From: Arthrobacter sp. ISL-85
Lineage (GTDB): Bacteria > Actinomycetota > Actinomycetes > Actinomycetales > Micrococcaceae
Length of the DNA: 64,000 nucleotides
Direction of reading: 5' to 3'
Assembly: GCF_018613675.1 (NCBI RefSeq)
Contig: NZ_JAGGPQ010000016.1
Coordinates: forward strand, 62,001-126,000
In this document: in pieces, positions 39,807-49,104 of the stretch
Layout: each line of letters begins with the position of its first letter
Numbering within the stretch: the stretch's first letter is position 1
Notes under the pieces: generated by a model
What the model was told of the DNA's origin: nothing
Databases searched by the model: none
The model's input: the letters and a program-made list of their open reading frames with translations, nothing else
Made by a program: the position numbers and the translations under genes

Positions 39807-41873
39807 ATGTCTGAAACTGCCCGCAAATTCACGCTGCTGCCCATGCTCGGCCATACCAAGGGCAAGCGCAGCCCTGTCACCTGTGCGCTCAAGTGCGACA
39901 ACGCCTGCGCCGGCGACGTCTGCAACACCAGCTCCAACAGCTACTTCCGCAACATCGCCTCAACGACATTGTCCCGCCGCGCCGCCCTGGGCCTGGGCGC
40001 CGCCGGGGCCCTCGCCGTCGCCCTCGGTTCCAAGGTGACCTCCGCCGAACCTGCCTCCGCCGCAGGGCTGTCCAAGGCCGCCAAGGAAGGCTTCGGCAAG
40101 TCCAAGCTGCAGTTCACCGCCATCAAGCCGGTGGACAAGGCCGTCGACGCTTTCACGGTTCCGGAGGGCTTCACGTGGCAGCCCCTCATCCGCTGGGGTG
40201 ACCCGCTGTTCAGCGATTCCCCCGAGTTCGACCTGAACAACCAGAGCGCGGCAGCCCAGGCCCGCCAGTTCGGCTACAACAACGACTACACGGACATCGT
40301 CGAAATTCCGGGCAGCAAGGGCCGCCGCGCCGTGCTGTTCACCAACCACGAGTACACCAACGAAAACATCATGGTCCCCGCCGGCTACGACGCTGCGGAA
40401 ACCCGGGCCATCGGACGCGCCGCCCATGGCCTGGCCGTGGTGGAACTGGAGCGCCAAAACACCACCAAGCCGTGGAGCTACGTGAAGGGCGCGCCGCTGA
40501 ACCGCCGCTACCTCTCCGACACCACCTACGAACTGACCGGCCCTGTTGCCGGCTCCGCCCTGGTCAAGACCGTGGCCGACCCCTCCGGCCGCGCCATCAA
40601 GGGCACGTTTGGCAACTGCTCCGGCGGCACAACCCCCTGGGGCACCATCCTCTCCGGCGAGGAAAACTTCAACGGCTACTTCATCGCAGGCGGCACCTCC
40701 ACCAGCGACAAGCGTTACGGCCTCACCGCGAAGCCCACCGCACGCCAGTGGGAACTCGACGATGCCCGCTTCGACACCCGCAACCCCGGCTACGAGAACG
40801 AGACAAACCGCTTCGGCTGGGTCGTGGAGGTGGACCCGTTCGACCCCACCTCCACCCCCAAGAAGCGCTCCGCGATGGGCCGCTTCAAGCACGAGGGCGC
40901 CAACGTGATCGTGGCCGAATCCGGTCACGTGGTGGCCTACATGGGCGACGACGAGAAGTTCGACTACCTCTACAAGTTCGTCTCGGCGGGCAAGTACGTT
41001 GAGGGCGACCGCAGCAACAACGTGGACCTCCTGTCCGAGGGCGACCTCTACGTGGCCAAGTTCACCGGCAACTCACCCGCCGCGGAGATCACTGGCACTG
41101 GAGCGCTTCCTTCCGACGGCGCGTTCGACGGCACCGGCGAATGGCTTCCCCTGGTGGTGGGCGGCGTCTCGAAGGTGCCCGGCATGTCCGTGGAGGAGGT
41201 CCTGGTGTACACCCGACTCGCCGCTGACAAGGTGGGCCCCACCAAGATGGACCGCTGCGAGGACGTCCAGCCCAGCCTGCACACCGGCAAGGTTTACGTG
41301 GTCTGCACCAACAACTCGGACCGCGGCACCGGCACCAAGGAAGGCGCCACCGAGGTCAACCCGCGCACGCAGAACCGGGACGGCCACATCGTGGAAATCA
41401 CCGAAACCGGCGGCCAGGCCTCCACCAGGTTCAACTGGACACTCCTGATGGTCTGCGGCGATCCGGCGCAGGGCGACGCCACCTACTTCTCCGGCTACCC
41501 CGCGGACAAGGTCTCGCCCATTTCCTGCCCGGACAACGTGGCCTTCGACTCCGTTGGCAACCTCTGGATCTCCACCGACGGCGCCCCCTCCGGTATCGGC
41601 TACAACGATGGCCTCTTCAAGGTCACCCTGGACGGAGCTGAGCGCGGCAAGGTGGAACAGTTCCTCTCCGTTCCGCGTGACGCCGAAACCTGCGGCCCAG
41701 TCATCCACGACGACGAGCGTACCGTGTTCGTCTCCGTGCAGCACCCGGGCGAGGAAGGCACCTTCGAGGCGCCGCACTCGTTCTTCCCGGACTACGTCCC
41801 GGCAGGTACGACGCCGGCCCCCGGCCGGGTGCGCGCGCCCCGTCCCGCAGTGGTCCAGGTGTTCCGCGGCTAA
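39807..41873 (+). CDS. phoX: PhoX-family (DUF839) Tat-secreted phosphatase
   Basis: 688 residues. A Tat signal (TLSRRAALGLGAAGALAVAL, about residues 54-75) sits unusually far from the start, behind a Cys-containing segment (CALKCDNACAGDVCN), a feature of actinobacterial members. The mature beta-propeller has TNHEYTNEN, FGNCSGGTTPWGTILSGEEN and RFKHEGANVIVAESG blocks typical of calcium/iron alkaline phosphatases of the PhoX type. It would release phosphate from organic esters outside the cell. A possible PHO box lies upstream; repeated elements flank both ends. Confidence 0.92.
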   Translation: MSETARKFTLLPMLGHTKGKRSPVTCALKCDNACAGDVCNTSSNSYFRNIASTTLSRRAALGLGAAGALAVALGSKVTSAEPASAAGLSKAAKEGFGKSKLQFTAIKPVDKAVDAFTVPEGFTWQPLIRWGDPLFSDSPEFDLNNQSAAAQARQFGYNNDYTDIVEIPGSKGRRAVLFTNHEYTNENIMVPAGYDAAETRAIGRAAHGLAVVELERQNTTKPWSYVKGAPLNRRYLSDTTYELTGPVAGSALVKTVADPSGRAIKGTFGNCSGGTTPWGTILSGEENFNGYFIAGGTSTSDKRYGLTAKPTARQWELDDARFDTRNPGYENETNRFGWVVEVDPFDPTSTPKKRSAMGRFKHEGANVIVAESGHVVAYMGDDEKFDYLYKFVSAGKYVEGDRSNNVDLLSEGDLYVAKFTGNSPAAEITGTGALPSDGAFDGTGEWLPLVVGGVSKVPGMSVEEVLVYTRLAADKVGPTKMDRCEDVQPSLHTGKVYVVCTNNSDRGTGTKEGATEVNPRTQNRDGHIVEITETGGQASTRFNWTLLMVCGDPAQGDATYFSGYPADKVSPISCPDNVAFDSVGNLWISTDGAPSGIGYNDGLFKVTLDGAERGKVEQFLSVPRDAETCGPVIHDDERTVFVSVQHPGEEGTFEAPHSFFPDYVPAGTTPAPGRVRAPRPAVVQVFRG

Positions 41874-41881
41874 CCTCTCCG

Positions 41882-42024
41882 ACGCCCGCTCACCTTTGAC
41901 GGGTTTTTCTGAAACGCCCGCTCACCTCCCTTCCATCCGGGCGGGATAGGTGAGCGGGCGTTCGTCTTCAGCTGCGATAAGTGAGCGGGCGTGTGGGGAT
42001 TGGCTGTCATAGGTGAGCGGGCGT
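41882..42024. repeat. Five more copies of the ACGCCCGCTCAC repeat, two direct and three inverted
   Basis: Direct copies start at 41882 and 41914 (32 bp apart); inverted copies lie at 41950-41961, 41981-41992 and 42013-42024 (31 and 32 bp apart). The innermost pair makes a perfect 15-bp hairpin, 41913-41927 with 41948-41962, loop 20 nt, that can terminate phoX. The last copy overlaps the region where the menD -35 would be. Confidence 0.88.
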
Positions 42025-42046
42025 TGGAGGGTGGCAGACTGGATTG

Positions 42047-43807
42047 GTGACTTCGTTGAACGAACCGACCCCGGACAGCCCCCAGTTGAGCATTCCCGAC
42101 GCCCCGGACGATGAGTTGAGCGCGCTGGCTGCCGCGCGGATCGCCGTCGATGTCCTGCTCGACGGCGGCGTGCAGCACGTGGTGGTGTCGCCCGGTTCGC
42201 GGTCTGCGCCCATGGCGTACGCCCTCGCGGAGGCCTCCGCCGCGGGACGGGTGGACCTGCTGGTCCGGATCGACGAGCGCGCCGCGGGCTTCACCGCACT
42301 GGGCCTGGCCCTGTCCACCGGATCGCCCGCCGCCGTCCTCACCACCTCCGGGACCGCGGTCGGGAATCTGATGCCCGCGGTGATGGAGGCCAACCATGCC
42401 GCCGTCCCGCTGATCGTCCTGTCGGCGGACCGGCCGGACGAGCTGCGCGGGACTGGTGCCAACCAGACCACCGTGCAGCCGGACCTCTTTGGCGAGCAGG
42501 TGCGGTTCGCTGCCGACGTTCCCGCCGGAAGCAGCCCGGAGCGGGCCATCCAGACCGGGCTCTCCGCGGCTACCGGTGCGTTTCCTGATTTCCCGCCCGG
42601 CCCTGTCCAGCTCAACCTCGCGTTCCGCGACCCCCTGGTTCCGGCTCCCCACGAGGGGCTGCCCGAACTGGTGGAGCGGCAGCGCTACCGGGTGGGTACC
42701 GAGCCGCTGGTCATGAACCTGCCCCCGGCGCCGGGGACCCTGCCGGAGCGGCGCACTGTGGTGCTGGCAGGGCACGACGCCGGCCCGGTCGCCGAGGCGT
42801 TGGCCCGCGCCCACAACCTGCCGCTGCTCGCCGAACCTTCATCCAACTCCCGCTTCGGTCCCAACGCCGTGGGCCCGTACCGGCTGCTGCTGGAGCATTT
42901 CAGGGCTGGTTCGGTGCAACCTATCGAACGCGTGGTGTTGTTCGGCCGGCCCACGTTGTCCCGTCCGGTGGCCGCGCTCCTGGCCAGTGCCGACGTCGAG
43001 TCGGCCCTGTACCAGCCGGTTCCGGTTGCTTGGTACGAGCCGGGGCGCCGCACCGAGCTGCCGCTGGAAAACCTCGGGGACCTGGCTGATTTCGCCGGCC
43101 GCGGCGGCTCCGCCTGGCTGGACACCTGGCTGCTCGCCGGCTCGGCCGCACAGCACGCCCTGGACCAGGTGGTGTCTGCCGAGGCGGCCGCCACCGGCCC
43201 TTCCGTAGCCTCCCTGGTATGGCGGCACTCGCGCGGCCAGCTGCTGCTCGGATCCTCCAACGGCATCCGCGACGTTGACCTCGCCGGACTTCCCGCCGCC
43301 GATCCAGCTGCCACCGTGTACGCCAACCGCGGCCTGGCAGGCATCGACGGCACCATCTCCACTGCCACCGGCATCGCCCTGGGGGGCCGGCAGGAGACCA
43401 CGGTCCTGCTGGGTGACGTGACCTTCCTGCACGACGCCGGCGGCCTGTTGCTCGGCACCGGTGAGGAACAGCCGGACCTGCGGATCGTGGTCCTGAATGA
43501 TTCAGGGGGCGCTATCTTCGGCCTCCTGGAGCACGGGGGAGTGGAGGAGGGCGGCCGCTACGGAGACGCCGTCGAACGTCTCTTCGCCACCCCGCACTCC
43601 GTGGACATCGCGGCACTCGCCGCAGCGTACGGCGTCGGACATTTCCACGTCAGTACGACGGCGGGACTCGCCGAAGCGCTCGCCCAGCCTGTGCAGGGGC
43701 GCACCATCGTGGAGGTCCGCACGGACCGCCGATCGCTGCGGCAGTTGCATGCCCGGATCAAGGAAGCTGTGTCCGCAGCCGTTGAGGGTGTGCTGGCCGG
43801 GCAGTAA
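42047..43807 (+). CDS. menD: SEPHCHC synthase (2-succinyl-5-enolpyruvyl-6-hydroxy-3-cyclohexene-1-carboxylate synthase)
   Basis: Thiamine-diphosphate enzyme that adds a 2-oxoglutarate-derived unit to isochorismate in menaquinone synthesis. 586 residues: N-terminal pyrimidine-binding domain (HVVVSPGSRSAPMA, the catalytic Glu in RIDERAAGF), central domain, and C-terminal ThDP/Mg domain (LLGDVTFLHDAGG, VVLNDSGGAIF). GTG 42047 is preferred; CAGACT ends 6 nt upstream and no ribosome binding site exists. A TTG one codon earlier is the alternative. Confidence 0.94.
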   Translation: MTSLNEPTPDSPQLSIPDAPDDELSALAAARIAVDVLLDGGVQHVVVSPGSRSAPMAYALAEASAAGRVDLLVRIDERAAGFTALGLALSTGSPAAVLTTSGTAVGNLMPAVMEANHAAVPLIVLSADRPDELRGTGANQTTVQPDLFGEQVRFAADVPAGSSPERAIQTGLSAATGAFPDFPPGPVQLNLAFRDPLVPAPHEGLPELVERQRYRVGTEPLVMNLPPAPGTLPERRTVVLAGHDAGPVAEALARAHNLPLLAEPSSNSRFGPNAVGPYRLLLEHFRAGSVQPIERVVLFGRPTLSRPVAALLASADVESALYQPVPVAWYEPGRRTELPLENLGDLADFAGRGGSAWLDTWLLAGSAAQHALDQVVSAEAAATGPSVASLVWRHSRGQLLLGSSNGIRDVDLAGLPAADPAATVYANRGLAGIDGTISTATGIALGGRQETTVLLGDVTFLHDAGGLLLGTGEEQPDLRIVVLNDSGGAIFGLLEHGGVEEGGRYGDAVERLFATPHSVDIAALAAAYGVGHFHVSTTAGLAEALAQPVQGRTIVEVRTDRRSLRQLHARIKEAVSAAVEGVLAGQ

Positions 43808-43845
43808 GGGGCCCGCCCCCGCCACCTGTGCCGGTCCTCGACACG

Positions 43846-43891
43846 CAAATTCCCTGGCGCCACCGGAATAACGGCAGCGCCAGGGAATTTG
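43846..43891. terminator. Bidirectional terminator
   Basis: Perfect 15-bp stem CAAATTCCCTGGCGC (43846-43860) with its complement (43877-43891), 16-nt loop, between the convergent menD and glutamine-type ABC ATPase genes. Confidence 0.8.
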
Positions 43892-43911
43892 AGCGTCGAA
43901 AGCAGAGCTTC

Positions 43912-44688
43912 TCAGAGCACGCGGCTCAGGAATTCCTTCGTTCGCGCATGCTGGGGGTTGGCAATGATCTCCCGGGGGTCACCGGACTCCACCACCACGC
44001 CGCCGTCCATGAAGGTGAGGGTGTCGCCCACTTCGCGGGCGAAGCCGATCTCGTGGGTCACCACGATCATGGTCATGCCGGACTTTGCCAGGTCCTTCAT
44101 GACGTTCAGGACATCGCCCACCAGCTCCGGGTCCAGGGCTGAGGTGGGCTCGTCGAAGAGCATGAGCTCCGGCTCCATGGCCAGCGCACGGGCAATGGCC
44201 ACGCGCTGCTGCTGGCCGCCGGAGAGCTGGGACGGGTAGTGGCCGGCACGGTCGCCGAGGCCCACCCGGTCCAGCAGCTCCAGCGCCCGTTTTTGGGCGG
44301 CAGCCTTGGATTGGCCCTTCACATGCACGGGCGCCTCCATAACGTTCTGGAGTGCCGTCTTGTGCGGAAAGAGGTTGAAGCGCTGGAACACCATGCCGAT
44401 TTCACGGCGCTGGGCTGCGATTTCCTTGGTCTTGAGGTCGTGCAGCCTGCCGTTGACCTCACGGTAGCCGATCAACTGGCCGCCCACGGAGATCCGCCCG
44501 GCACTGATGCTCTCCAGGAGGTTCACGCAGCGCAGCATGGTGGACTTGCCGGACCCCGAAGGCCCAATCACCACCGATACCTCGCCCTGGTTTACGGTCA
44601 TGTCGATGCCCCGCAGGACATGGTGCTGCCCGTAGTACTTGTGGAGCCCCTCGATCTTGACCAGCGGCTTTTCTGCTGTGATCGTCAT
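43912..44688 (-). CDS. Polar amino-acid ABC transporter ATP-binding protein (GlnQ-like)
   Basis: 258 residues. Walker [10 protein letters not shown], signature [12 protein letters not shown], Walker [15 protein letters not shown], switch VVTHEIGFA. The overall sequence is that of PAAT-family ATPases. GAGGAG precedes the ATG, which overlaps the permease stop by 4 bp. Last gene of a binding protein-permease-ATPase operon. Confidence 0.93.
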   Translation of the reverse strand: MTITAEKPLVKIEGLHKYYGQHHVLRGIDMTVNQGEVSVVIGPSGSGKSTMLRCVNLLESISAGRISVGGQLIGYREVNGRLHDLKTKEIAAQRREIGMVFQRFNLFPHKTALQNVMEAPVHVKGQSKAAAQKRALELLDRVGLGDRAGHYPSQLSGGQQQRVAIARALAMEPELMLFDEPTSALDPELVGDVLNVMKDLAKSGMTMIVVTHEIGFAREVGDTLTFMDGGVVVESGDPREIIANPQHARTKEFLSRVL

Positions 44689-45644
44689 CGTGCACTCTCC
44701 TCGGGGAAGTCCGTCTTCATTGACCGCTGGGCGTCAGCGCCGGCGCCGGCAGCCTTGGCGGCGGCCGGGTTGATGGCTGCCGGGGCCAGGTTGTCCACGC
44801 CCTTGCCGTAATAGGCCTCGATGAAGTGCTGGCCAACCATCAGGATGCTGGTGATCACGAGGTACCAGATGGCTGCCACAATCAGCAACGGGACCGGAAG
44901 GTAGGTCCGGTTTGCGAGGGCGTTGGTGGCGAACGTGAGGTCCAGGGTGAAGGGAACTGCCAGGACCAGCGAGGTGGTCTTCAGCATGCCGATGGTCTCG
45001 TTGCCGGTAGGCGGAACAATGATCCGCATGGCCTGCGGCAGGATGATCCGCCACATGATCTTGCCCTTGGCCATGCCCAGGGCCTCGGCCGCTTCCTGCT
45101 GGCCCCGGTCCACGGACTTGAGGCCTGCGCGGAAAATTTCCGCCAGGTAGGCGGACTCGTTGAGGCCCAGTCCGAGGATCGCAGCGACGGTCGCATTGAC
45201 GACGCTGGAAGTATCGAGACTGAAGAGTTCGGGTCCAAACGGCACGCCGGCACTGATTTTCGGGTACAGAACCGCGATCAGGCCCCAGAACACCAACTGC
45301 GTGTACACGGGGGTGCCGCGGAAGAACCACACCCATACCCAGCTGGACCAGCGGAATATCGGGTTGTCAGACTGGCGCATGAAAGCCAGCAGGATGGCCA
45401 GGACGATAGCCAAAACCATCGACGCCACCGTCAGCAGGAGCGTCCAGCCCACACCCTGGACGACTTTCACGTCCAGGATGTAGGTCCCCACGATGTCCCA
45501 ACGGAAGTTGGGATTGGTGAACAGGCTCTGCAGGAAGACCGCCACGAAGGCGAGGATGATGATGGCGCTGATCCACCGGCCCGGGTGGCGAACCGGCACT
45601 GACTTGTTCAGTACCGGCTCGTCCCGGTGTTGATCGTGTTCCAT
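44685..45644 (-). CDS. Polar amino-acid ABC transporter permease
   Basis: 319 residues from ATG 45644. About six hydrophobic segments, the HisM-like [11 protein letters not shown] and the EAA loop [25 protein letters not shown] at 45683 overlapping the binding-protein stop would add 13 residues and remains possible. A single permease serves the transporter, so it probably works as a homodimer. The Ala-rich C-terminal tail is likely disordered. Confidence 0.9.
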   Translation of the reverse strand: MEHDQHRDEPVLNKSVPVRHPGRWISAIIILAFVAVFLQSLFTNPNFRWDIVGTYILDVKVVQGVGWTLLLTVASMVLAIVLAILLAFMRQSDNPIFRWSSWVWVWFFRGTPVYTQLVFWGLIAVLYPKISAGVPFGPELFSLDTSSVVNATVAAILGLGLNESAYLAEIFRAGLKSVDRGQQEAAEALGMAKGKIMWRIILPQAMRIIVPPTGNETIGMLKTTSLVLAVPFTLDLTFATNALANRTYLPVPLLIVAAIWYLVITSILMVGQHFIEAYYGKGVDNLAPAAINPAAAKAAGAGADAQRSMKTDFPEESAR

Positions 45645-45679
45645 GTGCACGCCTGACTTGTCGTCGGTAACGCGAAAAC

Positions 45680-46636
45680 TCAAGACTTAACCGCCGGGTT
45701 GACCTCGGACTTGGTGATGGCGCCCTCGGAGTTGCCCCAGCCTTCCAGGATCTTCTTGTAGGAGCCGTCCGCCATCAGCTTGGTGACGGTCTTCTGGATG
45801 ACGTCGGCCCAGGCGGTGTCCGCCTTGGCCACCGCGATGCCCTGCGGGGCGGAGTCGTAGACGTCGCCCAGCTTCTCCAGCTGGCCGTTGGTCTGGGTCA
45901 GGGCGTAGCCGATGATGGGTGAGTCTGCTGCCATGGCGTCGATGCTGCCGTTCACCAGGCGGGTGGTGACATCCGTCTGGTTCTTCAGCGTGACGATGTC
46001 GATGGGCTTCTTGCCGTCAGCTGCGCACTTCTTGTTGCGGTCGGCCAGGTCCGGGTCCTCCTGGACGGTGCCGGTCTGCACGCCGATGGACTTGCCGCAC
46101 ACGTCATCCAGCGAGAACTTGTTGGGGTTGCCCTTCTTGACGGCCCAGGCGGTGCCTGCGTTGAAGTAGCTGACCATGTTCACGGCGCCCAGGCGCTCCG
46201 GGTTGATGGTGAACGAGGAGATGCCCAGATCGTACTTGGGGCCGAGGGCCGGGAGGATGCCGGTGAACTCCGCGGTCTGGACCTGCACCTTGAGGCCGAG
46301 GGTGGCGCCGATGGCCTTGGCGATGTCCACGTCGTAGCCGACGGGCGTCTGGCCATCCGGACCGAGGAATTCGGCTGGGGCGTAGCTGGTGTCGGAGCCC
46401 ACCGTGATAGTGCCCTTGGACTTGATGGCGTCCGGGACCATGGCGGCCAGGGCGTCGTCCTTCTTGACGGTGCTGGGATCAAAGCTGGCGCTGGCGCTGC
46501 CCGAGGAGGTAGCCGCGCTGGAGGGACCCGTTTCCGAGGCGTTGGTGCATGCTGAGAGGGCCAGGGCGCTGATGGCGATCATGGTGGCGGCAGCGGTCAG
46601 CTTGGAAGTGCCCAGGAGGGTACGGGGAGTCTGCAT
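45680..46636 (-). CDS. Polar amino-acid ABC transporter substrate-binding lipoprotein (SBP family 3)
   Basis: 318 residues. Signal with lipobox ALSAC, Ser/Ala linker, then a family-3 binding fold: TITVGSDTSYAPAEF, PVGYDVDIAKAIGATLG, IGVQTGTVQEDPDL. One Cys pair in the domain (VCGKSI, KKCAAD) may form a disulfide. It binds an amino acid outside the cell; which one is not clear, although the Asp/Glu-Arg-like pocket residues cannot be judged by eye. First gene of the operon, with its promoter in the A/T-richer 176-bp region upstream. Confidence 0.92.
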   Translation of the reverse strand: MQTPRTLLGTSKLTAAATMIAISALALSACTNASETGPSSAATSSGSASASFDPSTVKKDDALAAMVPDAIKSKGTITVGSDTSYAPAEFLGPDGQTPVGYDVDIAKAIGATLGLKVQVQTAEFTGILPALGPKYDLGISSFTINPERLGAVNMVSYFNAGTAWAVKKGNPNKFSLDDVCGKSIGVQTGTVQEDPDLADRNKKCAADGKKPIDIVTLKNQTDVTTRLVNGSIDAMAADSPIIGYALTQTNGQLEKLGDVYDSAPQGIAVAKADTAWADVIQKTVTKLMADGSYKKILEGWGNSEGAITKSEVNPAVKS

Positions 46637-46812
46637 TTCTTACCTTTTGTTGCAGGGGCTATGAGGTACTAACGCGGCTTATAGTGTAACGCTCAACAAG
46701 AGAGGTACGTCACACGCAACTAAGTTTCACTATTGGATAACTGTAACGGGGGTAAAATCAAGCCTTCCTGAGCAGGAGCCGTCTGTCATCCCAGACTCAC
46801 TGTCACTGGACG

Positions 46813-48213
46813 TCAGCTGTTGATGCCCAGGGACTCCAGCATCGGCCGAAATTTAGCCCACGTCTCCGCCAGCTCCGCTTCAGGCTGCGAACCGTCCACT
46901 ATGCCGCAGCCGGCATAAAGCCGCACGGTTTCCGGGGATTCAATGACAGCCCCGCGCAGGGCGATACCCCACTCTCCGTTTCCGGCCGCATCCAGCCAGC
47001 CCACCGGCCCGGCGTATGGTCCGCGGTCCAGGTGCTCCAGCTTGCGGATCAGTTCGCCCGCCACCAGCGTGGGTGTGCCGCACACGGCAGCGGTGGGGTG
47101 CAGGGCGTTGATCAGGGCCAGGCACGTGGGCACATGGCCCTCCACCTCGCTGAGTTCAGCCTTGACATCCGAGGCCAGGTGCCACACGTTGGGCAGCTCC
47201 AGGATGAAGGGCTCGTCGTGGGCATTCATTGCCTGGGAAAACGGTGCCAGCTGCCTGGTCAGCGACTGGATGGCGATCTCATGCTCATGCCGCTGCTTGT
47301 CGGACCCTGCCAGCACGCGTGTGGCGTATTCCATGGGCGTGCCGTCCTCGCCATGCGCGTCGCGCCGGTCCAGGGTGCCTGCCAGTACGCGGGCCTGGGC
47401 GGTGCGGCCCTCCACCTGGATCAGCATCTCGGGCGTGGCCCCCACCAGCCCGTCCACGCCGTAGGTCCAGCATTCGCGGTACCGCGCGGAAAGCTCGCGC
47501 AGCACGTCAGCAGCATGTACGCCGGAAGGAATAGTCGCCACCACATCGCGCGCCAGCACCAGCTTTTCCAGCGCGCCCGTCCGGATCTCGGCAACGCCGG
47601 CGGCCACGGCGTCCATCCAGGCTTCCTCGCTGAGGGAGCCGGTGTGCAGCGTTGCGCCGGCTGCCAGGGGGAGGGGACGTACGACGGCGCTGCCTCCTGC
47701 GCCGGGCACCTCACCCGGGGAAGCGTCCCCGGCGAAGTCGGCTGCCGCCGTCGTGCTTTCCGAAGCAGGGGTGCCTGAAGAAGCACTGCCCAGCCAGCGG
47801 CCCAGCGCGGCGAGGGCCGTCTCTTCGGTGAGCAGGCCGTCGTCGAACGTCAACTGGGTGAGCCATGCCTGGTTGTCCCGCACGCCCACCACGATTTCCG
47901 GCACAATCAGCCGGGATTCGTAAATCGACGTCTTGGAAAAAGCAAAGGAGCCGAAGGCCACGGGGCCGGTGCCGGGCAGCTGAACAGCATCGGCAACGTC
48001 CGCTTCCAGGACCAGGTGCCGCCACCAGATGTCGGCCTCCAGGAACCGGTCCGGCCCGGTGGCGGTGAAGCGCGCGATCTCGCCGAAGCCTGCCAGGCCG
48101 GCCTCGCGGCGGGTCCAGCAAAGGACGTCGTCCCGGACCAGAAACGAAGGCAGCCCCCCGGGGAACGCTTTGCCATCCAGGGGGACTGTCAGGGTGCGGA
48201 ACGTGCTCGTCAT
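46813..48213 (-). CDS. menF: Isochorismate synthase
   Basis: 466 residues. Chorismate-binding fold with LEKLVLARDVVA, VGATPEMLIQV, ARVLAGTLDRRD, the HEHEIAIQSL helix, HLASDVKAEL and the Mg-binding GCGIVDGSQPEAELAETWAK. First step of menaquinone synthesis. No siderophore genes are nearby and menG is divergent, so menF is preferred to entC. An insertion rich in Ala/Ser/Gly at about 145-180 looks like a linker. A TAGTGT box lies 9 nt before the ATG, giving a very short leader. Confidence 0.92.
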   Translation of the reverse strand: MTSTFRTLTVPLDGKAFPGGLPSFLVRDDVLCWTRREAGLAGFGEIARFTATGPDRFLEADIWWRHLVLEADVADAVQLPGTGPVAFGSFAFSKTSIYESRLIVPEIVVGVRDNQAWLTQLTFDDGLLTEETALAALGRWLGSASSGTPASESTTAAADFAGDASPGEVPGAGGSAVVRPLPLAAGATLHTGSLSEEAWMDAVAAGVAEIRTGALEKLVLARDVVATIPSGVHAADVLRELSARYRECWTYGVDGLVGATPEMLIQVEGRTAQARVLAGTLDRRDAHGEDGTPMEYATRVLAGSDKQRHEHEIAIQSLTRQLAPFSQAMNAHDEPFILELPNVWHLASDVKAELSEVEGHVPTCLALINALHPTAAVCGTPTLVAGELIRKLEHLDRGPYAGPVGWLDAAGNGEWGIALRGAVIESPETVRLYAGCGIVDGSQPEAELAETWAKFRPMLESLGINS

Positions 48214-48324
48214 GATGAGACAACACTACTCCCGCGTAGACCTGCGCCTTCCCTGCGCCCGGCACGGCGAGGGGGTGAAACAAGGCTGGTCCTGACCGTC
48301 ACCAACATTTGAGACAATGTCATG

Positions 48325-49101
48325 GTGAACCGAGCATCCTTGGATAAGCGTCCGGACGAAGTAGCCACGATGTTTGACGACGTCGCACCGAAATACGACG
48401 TCGTCAACGATGTCCTCTCCATGGGGCAGACCCGCCGCTGGCGGAAGATCGTAGTGGACGCCATGGAGGTCTCCAAGGGCCAGCGCGTCCTGGACCTCGC
48501 GGCCGGAACCGGCACCTCCAGCGAGCCATATGCTGACGCCGGCATAGAGGTGGTGGCCTGCGACTTCTCCCTGGGCATGCTGAAGGTGGGCAAGCGCCGC
48601 CGCCCGGACATCAACTTCGTGGCCGGGGACGCCACCAACCTGCCGTTCGCCGACAACACCTTCGACGCTTCCACCATCTCCTTTGGGCTGCGGAACGTGA
48701 ACGAGCCCAAAAAGGCCCTGCAGGAGATGCTGCGCGTCACCAAGCCCGGCGGCCGCCTGGTCATCGCCGAGTTCTCGCAGCCGGTGGTTCCGCTGTGGCG
48801 CACCATGTACACCGAATACCTGATGCGGGCCCTGCCGGCCATCGCCGTCAAGGTCGCCTCCAACCCGGACGCCTACGTGTACCTTGCCGAGTCCATCCGC
48901 GCCTGGCCGGACCAGGACCACCTGGCCGCCTGGCTGCAGGAGAGCGGCTGGGAGAAAGTCAGCTACCGCAACCTCACCGGTGGCATCGTTGCGGTCCACC
49001 GCGCGTTCAAACCCGCCGATTCCGCGCCCGACGCCGCAGCTGCCGCCATCGCCGCGCACAAGGGCCCGGTGGCCAAGCTGCGCCGCAACATCGTCCGCTG
49101 A
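48325..49101 (+). CDS. menG: Demethylmenaquinone methyltransferase
   Basis: 258 residues. SAM-dependent C-methylation in the last step of menaquinone synthesis. Motif [13 protein letters not shown], then [27 protein letters not shown] and [16 protein letters not shown] are the UbiE/MenG signature. GTG 48325 gives the usual [13 protein letters not shown] start and lies 6 nt after GACAAT; ATG 48322 in the same frame is the alternative. menJ begins 3 bp after the stop. Confidence 0.95.
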   Translation: MNRASLDKRPDEVATMFDDVAPKYDVVNDVLSMGQTRRWRKIVVDAMEVSKGQRVLDLAAGTGTSSEPYADAGIEVVACDFSLGMLKVGKRRRPDINFVAGDATNLPFADNTFDASTISFGLRNVNEPKKALQEMLRVTKPGGRLVIAEFSQPVVPLWRTMYTEYLMRALPAIAVKVASNPDAYVYLAESIRAWPDQDHLAAWLQESGWEKVSYRNLTGGIVAVHRAFKPADSAPDAAAAAIAAHKGPVAKLRRNIVR

Positions 49102-49104
49102 CCT

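Noticed and set aside
39583-42024. Regularly spaced repeats as a CRISPR array
   Set aside because: The repeat is only 12 bp, spacers in the first block are nearly identical, orientation flips and no cas genes are present.
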